Origin: Pogostemon cablin | Taxonomy: Eukaryota; Streptophyta; Magnoliopsida; Lamiales; Lamiaceae | DNA length: 64,000 nt | Reading direction: 5' to 3' | NCBI GenBank assembly: GCA_023678885.1 | Contig: CM042993.1 | Location: forward strand, 7,874,005-7,938,004 | Shown: one piece after another, positions 57,189 to 64,000 of the stretch | Layout of the letters: each line of letters opens with the position of its first letter | Position numbering within the stretch: position 1 is the stretch's first letter | Notes under the pieces: model-generated | Told to the model about the DNA's origin: nothing | Databases searched by the model: none | What the model saw: only the letters and a program-made list of their open reading frames with translations | Program-made: the position numbers and the translations under genes

Positions 57189-57746
57189 AACCCATCTTGT
57201 TATCCGAGAATCCATATCTAATTTGCATACTTTTTCATCTATAAACTGCTCAAGAACGATCATGGGTCTCAAGAAATTAGATATGGAATTGATTACAAAC
57301 GAAGGTTTCCTCCTTCATATGTGTCATTCTCTCCTTATTTTACGCCTGATTTGGCAGCTGATTTGCCAGCTTATTATCTATTAATTTTATTCACTTTAGA
57401 ATATCTTTGATTTTGAATAAATTAATTTTCACAGGATTGATCTAGCTATTAATATTAATGTTCATTAAATGCAAACTAATAAATAAAATAAACTTACTTG
57501 CATTCTAAGTTGCACAGTTTATTTTTGTTAATATAATTGTTGTAATTAATACACAGTATCAAACAAACCCTCTCACACAAACTTACTTTTTTTATAATAT
57601 AATTGTTATAATTAAAACAATATCAAACAAATCCTCTCACGTTCCTAACCCTAAAAGATTATATACATAAAGAACCCATCTTGTTATCCGAGAATCCATC
57701 TCTAATTTTGCATACTTCTTCATCTCTAAACTGCTCAAGAATGATC

Positions 57747-57935
57747 ATGGGTCGCAAGAAATTGGATATGGAATTGATTAAGAACGAGAAATTAAGGTTG
57801 CAGTGTTTCAAAAAATGAAAAGAGAATGTGAAAAAGAAAGTGCAAGAACTAAGTATTCAATATGATATGCCGACATGTGTCATTATCTATGGACCAACCC
57901 CAGATGGGGGTGCCGTTGTTTGGCCACCAAAACCG
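57747..57935 (+). pseudogene. Type I (AGL80-like) MADS-box relic, copy 1
   Basis: From ATG 57747: MGRKKLDMELIKNEKLRLQC then FKK and a TGA stop, where relatives have CGA (Arg). Beyond the stop the frame continues ENVKKKVQELSIQYDMPTCV and IIYGPTPDGGAVVWPPKPDI. The pattern K-K-R-K...K-K-x-x-E-L-S-x-L-C...I-I-Y-G-P and the following V-V-W-P are those of M-gamma MADS proteins such as AGL80. The keratin-like rest of such proteins is absent: the copy runs straight into copy 2. Confidence 0.75.
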
Positions 57936-57941
57936 GATATT

Positions 57942-58140
57942 GGGCTCGCAAGAAATTGGATATGGAGTTGATTAAGAATGAAAAATCAAGGTTGCTGTGT
58001 TTCAAAAAACGAAAAGAGAATGTGATAAAGAAAGTGCATGAACTAAGTATTTTATGTGATGTGTCTCGGCATGTGTCATTATCTATGGCCCAACCCCAGA
58101 TAAGGCTGCCGTTGTTTGGTCACCAAATCCGGATATTGGC
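57942..58140 (+). pseudogene. Type I MADS-box relic, copy 2 (no start codon)
   Basis: Joined directly to copy 1 without promoter or ATG, beginning at the RKKLDMELIKNEKSRLLCFK part and running through KRKENVIKKVHELSILCDV. An extra base near 58062 shifts the frame so that the usual CVIIYGP is read as SRHVSLSMAQP. No stop breaks the first 45 codons, so it is the least damaged MADS core in the window, but it has no start and no C-terminal half. Confidence 0.72.
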
Positions 58141-58213
58141 AACCAAATCCGGATCTCCAAGAATTCTTTCCTAATTTGCATACTTCTTCATCTCTAAACT
58201 GCTCAAGAATGAT

Positions 58214-58409
58214 CATAGGTCGCAAGAAATTGGATATGGAATCTATAAAAAAGGAGAAATCAAGGTTGTTGTATTTCAAAAAACGAAAAGAGAATGTGAT
58301 AAAGAAAGTGCAAGAACTAAGTATTCTATGTGATGTGCCGGCATGTGTCATTATCTATGGCCCAACCCAGATGAGGGTGCCATTGTTTGACAACCAAATC
58401 CGGATATAA
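58214..58409 (+). pseudogene. Type I MADS-box relic, copy 3 (ATG lost)
   Basis: The start codon is ATA. The frame is otherwise clean: GRKKLDMESIKKEKSRLLYF, KKRKENVIKKVQELSILCDV, PACVIIYGPT. A one-base loss then turns the expected P-D-E-G-A into QMRVPLFDN. It ends shortly after with a stop and enters spacer. Confidence 0.75.
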
Positions 58410-59344
58410 GAATAATTTATTTATAATTACAAAAAAAATAAATTATCCCAAAAATTAATTAAAAAAATTTTAAATTTCATATTTATTTTAATTAATGGTG
58501 GAATACATTCAATACAGAACGGAGTTTGTGTTTTTATTATCTATTAATTTTACTCACTTTAGAATATATTTGATTCTGAATAAATTAATTTTCACAGATT
58601 AATATGATCTAGCAATTAATATTAATGTTCATTAAATGCAAACTAATAAATAAAATAAACTTACTTGCTTTCTAAGTTGCACAATTTATTTTTGATAATA
58701 TAATTGTTGTAACTAATATACAGTATCAAAAAAACCCTCTCACACAAACTTACTTGAGTCCTATGTTGTTCAGTTTATTTTTGGTAATATATTTGTTATA
58801 ATTAACACAGTATCAAACAAATCATATAACGTTCCTAAACCTAAAATGTTATATATATAACGAACTCATCTTGTTATCCGAGAATCCATCTCTAATTTGT
58901 ATACATCTTCATCTCTAAACTGCTCAAGAATGATCATGGGTCGCAAGAAATTGGATATGAAATTGATTACAAACGAAGGTTTTCTTCTTCATATGTATCA
59001 TTCTCTCCTTATTCCACGCCTGATTTGGCAGCTTATTATCTATTAATTTCACTCACATTAAAATATCTTTGATTCTAAATAAATTAATTTTCACAGGATT
59101 AATATGATCTAGCTATTAATATTAATATTTATTAAATTCGAACTAATAAATAAAACAAACTTACTTACGTTCTAAGTTGCACAGTTTATTTTTGGTAATA
59201 TAATTATTATAATTAATACACAGTATCAAACAAACCCTCTCACACAAACTTACTTGTATTCTAAGTTGCGCAATTTATTTTTGGTAATATAATTGGTATA
59301 ATTAACACAGTATCAAACAAATCCTCTCAAGTTCCTAACCTTAA

Positions 59345-59398
<54 letters not shown>

Positions 59399-60426
59399 AC
59401 ATCTTGTTATCTGAGAATCCATCTTTAATTTGCATACTTCTTCATCTCTAAACTGCTCAAGAACGATCATAGGTCGCAAGAAATTGGATATGATATTGAT
59501 TGCAAACGAAGGTTTCCTCCTTCATATGTGTCATTCTCTCCTTATTTAGTACCTGATTTGGCAGCTTATTATCGATTAATTTCACTCACTTTAGAATATC
59601 TTTGATTCTAAATAAATTAATTTTCACAGGATTAATATGATCTAGCTATCGATATTAATGTTCATTAAATGCAAACTAATAAATAAAACAAACTTACTTA
59701 TGTTCTAGGTTGCACAGTTTATTTTTGATAATATATTTGTTGCAATTAATACACAGTATCAAACAAACCCTTTCACACAAACTTATTTGCGTTCTAAGTT
59801 GTGCAGTTTATTTTTGGTAATATAATTGTTATAATTAACACAGTATCAAACAAATCATCTCACGTTCCTAACCATAAAACATTATATATATAAAGAACCC
59901 ATCTTGTTAAAATCCATCTCTAATTTGCATACTTTTTCATCTCTAAACTGCTCAAGAACGATCATGGGTCGCAAGAAATTGTATATGGAATTGATTGCAA
60001 ACGAAGGTTTCCTCCTTCATATGTGTCATTCTCTCCTTATTTCACGCCTGATTTGGCATTTGATTTGGCATTTGATTTGGCAGCTTATTATCTATTAATT
60101 TCACTCACTTTAGAATATCTTTGATTCATAATAAATTAATTTTCATAGGATTAATATAATTTAGCTATTGATATTAATGTACATTAAATTCAAACTAATA
60201 AATAAAACAAACTTACTAGTGTTCTAAGTTGCACAATTTATTTTTGGTAATATAATTATTGTAATTAATACACAGTATCAAATAAACCCTCTCACACAAA
60301 CTTACTTGCGTTCTAAGTTGCGCAGTTTATTTTTGGTAATAAAATTGTTGTAATTAACACAGTATCAAACGATTGTTGTAATTAACACAGTATCAAACGA
60401 ATCCTCTCACATTCCTAACCCTAAAA

Positions 60427-60457
<31 letters not shown>

Positions 60458-61440
60458 AAGAACCCATCTTTAAATCCGAGGATTCATCTCTAATTTGCAT
60501 ACTTTTTAATCTCTAAAGTGCTTAAGAATAATCATGGGTCGCAAGAAATTGGATATGGAATTGATTACAAACAAATATTTCCTCCTTCATATGTGTCATT
60601 CTCTCCTTAGTTCACGCCTGATTTGACAGCTGATTTGGCAGCATATTCTCTATTAATTTCACTTACTTTAGAATGCCTTTGATTCTGAATAAATGAATTT
60701 TCACAGGATTAATATGATCAAGCTATCGATATTAATTTTCATTAAATACAAACTTACAAATAAAACAAACTTGCGTTCTAAGTTGCACAATTTATTTTTG
60801 ATAATATAATTATTGTAATTAATACACAGTATCAAACAAACCTTCTCACACAAACTTACTTGCGTTCCAAGTTGCGCAGTTTATATTTGGTAATATAATT
60901 GATATAATTAACATAGTATCAAACAAATCCTCTCACGTTTCTAACCCTAAAACATTATATATATATATAAAGAACCCATCTTGTTATTTAAGAATCCATC
61001 TCTAATTTGCATACTTCTTCATCTCTAAACTGCTTAAGAACGATCATGGGTCGCAAGAAATTGGATAGGGAGATTACAAATGAAGGTCTCCTCCTTCTTA
61101 TGTGTCATTCTCTCCTTATTTTATGCTTGATTTGACAGCTTATTATCTATTAATTTCACTCATTTTATAGTATTTTTGATTCTGAACAGGATTAATATAA
61201 TCCAGTCATTGATATTAATGTTTATTAAATGCAAACTAATAAATAAAACAAACTTACTTGCGTTCTAAGTTGCACAACTTATTTTTGGTAATATAATTGT
61301 TGTAAATAATACACAGTATCAAATAAACCCTCTCACACAAGCTTACTTGCGTTGTAAGTTGCGCAGTTTATTTTTGGTAATAAAATTATTATAATTAACA
61401 CAGTATCAAACGAATCCTCTCACGTTCCTAACCCTAAAAC

Positions 61441-61497
<57 letters not shown>

Positions 61498-62467
61498 AAC
61501 CCATCTTTTAGTCCAAGGATTCATCTCTAATTTGCATACTTTTTAATCTCTAAAGTGCTTAAGAATAATCATGGGTCGCAAGAAATTGGATATGGAATTG
61601 ATTACAAACAAATGTTTCCTCCTTCATATGTGTCATTCTCTCCTTATTTCACGCCTGATTTGACAGCTGATTTGGCAGCATATTCTCTTTTACTTTCACT
61701 TACTTTAGAATGCCTTTATTCTGAATATATGAATTTTCACAGGATTAATATGATCAAGCTATCGATATTAATTTTCATTAAATGCAAACTTACAAATAAA
61801 ACAAACTTGCGTTCTAAGTTGCACAATTTATTTTTGATAATATAATTGTTGTAATTAATACACAGTATCAAACAAACCTTCTCACACAAACTTACTTGCG
61901 TTCCAAGTTGCGCAGTTTATATTTGGTAATATAATTGATATAATTAACACAGTATCAAACAAATCCTCTCACATTTCTAACCCTAAAACATTATATATAT
62001 ATAGAACCCATCTTGTTATTCGAGAATCCATCTCTAATTTGCATACTTCTTCATCTCTAAACTGCTCAAGAACGATCATGGGTCACAAGAAATTGGATAT
62101 GTAGATTACAAACGAAGGTCTCCTCCTTCTTATGTGTCATTCTCTCCTTATTTTATGCTTGATTTGACAGCTTATTATCTATTAATTTCACTCATTTTAT
62201 AGTATCTTTGATTCTGAACAGAATTAATATAATCCAGCTATTGATATTAATGTTTGTTAAATGCAAACTAATAAATAAAACAAACTTACTTGCGTTCTAA
62301 GTTGCACAACTTATTTTTGGTAATATAATTATTGTAATTAATACCCAATATAGAACAAACCCTCTCACACAAACTTACTTGCTTTCTAAGTTACGCAGTT
62401 TATTATTGGTAATATAATTGTTATAATTAACACAGTATCAAACAAATCCTCTCACGTTCCTAACCCT

Positions 62468-62535
<68 letters not shown>

Positions 62536-63591
62536 AACCTATCTTGTTATCCGAGAATCCATCTCTAATTTGCATACTTCTTTATCTCTAAACTGCTCAA
62601 GAACGATCATGGGTCGCAAGAAATTGGATATGGAATTGATTGCAAATGAAGGTTTCCAAATTCATATATGTCACTCTCTCCATATTTCATGCTTGATTTG
62701 GCAGTTTATTATCTATTAATTTCACTCATTTTATAGTATCTTTGATTCTGAACAGGATTAATATAATCCAGCTATTGATATTAATGTTTGTTAAATGCAA
62801 ACTAATAAATAAAACAAACTTACTTGCGTTCTAAGTTGCACAACTTATTTTTGTTAATATAATTGTTGTAATTAATACCCAGTATAGAACAAACCCTCTC
62901 ACACAAACTTACTTGCTTTCTAAGTTACGCAGTTTATTATTGGTAATATAATTGTTATAATTAATACAGTATCAAACAAATCTTCTCACGTTCCTAACCC
63001 TAAAATATTATATATATAAAGAACCTATCTTGTTATCCGAGAATCCATCTCTAATTTGCATACTTTTTCATCTCTAAACTGCTCAAGAACGATCATGGGT
63101 CACAAGAAATTGGATATGGAATTGATTGCAAATGAAGGTTACCAAATTCATATATGTCACTCTCTCCATATTTCACGCTTGATTTGGCAGTTTATTATCT
63201 ATTAATTTCACTCACTTTAGAATATCTTTAATTCTGAATAAATTAATTTTTATAGGATTAATATGATCTAGCTTTTGTTATTAATGTTCATTAAATGCAA
63301 ACTAATAAATAAAACAAACTTACTTGCGTTCTAAGTTGCACAGTTTATTTTGGTAATATAATTGTCGTAATTAATACACAGTATCAAACAAACCTTCACA
63401 CAAACTTACTTGCGTTCTAAGTTGCACAGTTTATTTTTGGTAATATAGTTGTTATAATTAACACTGTATCAAACAAATCATCTCACGTTCCTAACCCTAA
63501 AACATTATATATATAAAGAACCCGTTTTGTTATCCTAGAATTCATATCTAATTTGCATACTTCTTCTTCTCTAAACTGCTCAAGAACAATC

Positions 63592-63785
63592 ATGGGTCAC
63601 AAAAAATTAGATATGGAATTGATTAAGAACGAGAAATTAAGGTTGTTGTGTTTCAAAAAATGAAAAGTGAATGTGATAAAGAAAATGCAAGAACTAAGTA
63701 TTCTATGTGATATGCCGGCATGTGTCATTATCTATGGCCCAACCCTAGATGAGGGTGCCGTTGTTTGGCCACCAAATCCGGATAT
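63592..63785 (+). pseudogene. Type I MADS-box relic, copy 4
   Basis: MGHKKLDMELIKNEKLRLLC then FKK and a TGA stop at the same codon as in copy 1. The remaining frame reads CVIIYGPTLDEGAVVWPPNP. The shared stop suggests copies 1 and 4 come from one already-dead ancestor. Confidence 0.75.
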
Positions 63786-63789
63786 TGGG

Positions 63790-64000
63790 ATCGCAAGAAA
63801 TTGGATATGGAATTGATTAAGAATTAGAAATCAGGGTTGCTGTGCTTCAAAAAATGAAAAGAGAATGTGATAAAGAAAGTGCATGAACTAAGTATTCTAT
63901 GTGATGTGCCAGCATGTGTCATTATCTATGGTCCAACCCCAGATGAGGGTGCCGTTATTTGGCCACCAAATTCGGATATTGGCCACCGATTCCAGATATC
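63790..64000 (+). pseudogene. Type I MADS-box relic, copy 5 (runs to window edge)
   Basis: Fused to copy 4 by the same joint as copy 2 to copy 1 (GATATTGGG then TCGCAAGAAATTGG). It has a TAG in place of a Glu codon (AAGAATTAGAAATCA) and the FKK-TGA stop, then CVIIYGPTPDEGAVIWPPNS. It continues past the end of the window. Confidence 0.7.

Larger units (their letters stand above)
56785..64000 (+). repeat. Tandem array of MADS-box promoter/start units
   Basis: Units of about 470-720 bp (mostly 485-570) repeat head to tail on the plus strand and run off the window. Start codons (or their mutated forms) lie at 57262, 57747, 58214 (ATA), 58936, 59469 (ATA), 59964, 60534, 61046, 61571, 62078, 62609, 63095 and 63592. 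Each unit has, in order: a spacer with two copies of TTCTAAGTTGC[A/G]CAGTTTAT; GTTCCTAACCCTAAAA; a (TA)n run ending TATAAAGAACC; a leader (TTTGCATACTTCTTCATCTC, AAACTGCTCAAGAACGATC); and ATGGGTCGCAAGAAATTGGA. Most units leave the MADS sequence after about 12 codons and join a shared segment starting near AAACGAAGGTTTCCTCC. Five copies keep the MADS domain. Confidence 0.92.

Noticed and set aside
59904..61845. Short open frames starting MGRKKL or in the MLKNNHGSQEI frame as separate genes
   Set aside because: They are start-only units of the tandem array that leave the MADS frame after about 12 codons.

Overview
The window is nuclear DNA from a flowering plant, most likely a eudicot (asterid/Lamiales-like, but the species cannot be fixed from sequence alone). 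It is AT-rich, its genes are split by GT-AG introns, and most of its length is plant transposon sequence, above all Stowaway MITEs with CTCCCTCCGTCCC ends. Only three ordinary host genes are visible, all on the minus strand: an RLP44-type leucine-rich-repeat receptor-like protein (5038-5844), an AINTEGUMENTA (ANT) AP2 transcription factor (25843-28303, nine exons including a 9-nt micro-exon), and a GRF1/GRF2-type growth-regulating factor (53479-56029, four exons, with a miR396 target site). In Arabidopsis, GRF2 and ANT have consecutive locus numbers (At4g37740 and At4g37750). The ANT/GRF pair here therefore looks like an ancient neighbourhood that has been stretched to about 25 kb by transposons.

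Layout. 1-5000: AT-rich intergenic DNA with a hAT-like end, a LINE relic and a SINE 3' end. 5038-6032: RLP44 and its promoter. 6957-8136: a complete Mutator-type element (9-bp target duplication) carrying a broken ankyrin-repeat gene fragment, i.e. a Pack-MULE. 9726-12761: a 3-kb fold-back element with long inverted arms and a second inverted-repeat element in its loop. 13-20 kb: AT-rich DNA with MITEs. 20213-21180: a solo LTR with a perfect 5-bp target duplication. 22-25 kb: MITEs, one with ends containing a GCGCCCGGGCGC palindrome. 25.8-28.6 kb: ANT. 29.6-32.7 kb: nested Stowaways. 33040-37641: a complete, apparently intact Ac-type hAT transposon (8-bp target duplication, 698-aa transposase). 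39238-39767: a TRIM retrotransposon sitting inside a Stowaway. 41.5-42.4 kb: an inverted-repeat element filled with a roughly 32-bp minisatellite. 42.9-48.7 kb: a decayed LINE, probably inside another Stowaway. 49-53.3 kb: Stowaways and AT-rich DNA. 53.5-56.4 kb: GRF and its promoter.

56.78-64.0 kb (running off the window): a tandem array of about 500-bp units. Each unit repeats a (TA)n/TATA box, a 5' leader and the first ~12 codons of a type I (AGL80-like, M-gamma) MADS-box gene. Copies at the array's left part and at the window's right edge keep most of the MADS domain but are broken. This array is the least ordinary structure in the window.

Exon joints were worked out by hand from splice sites, reading frame and protein family conservation. 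No database search was run.
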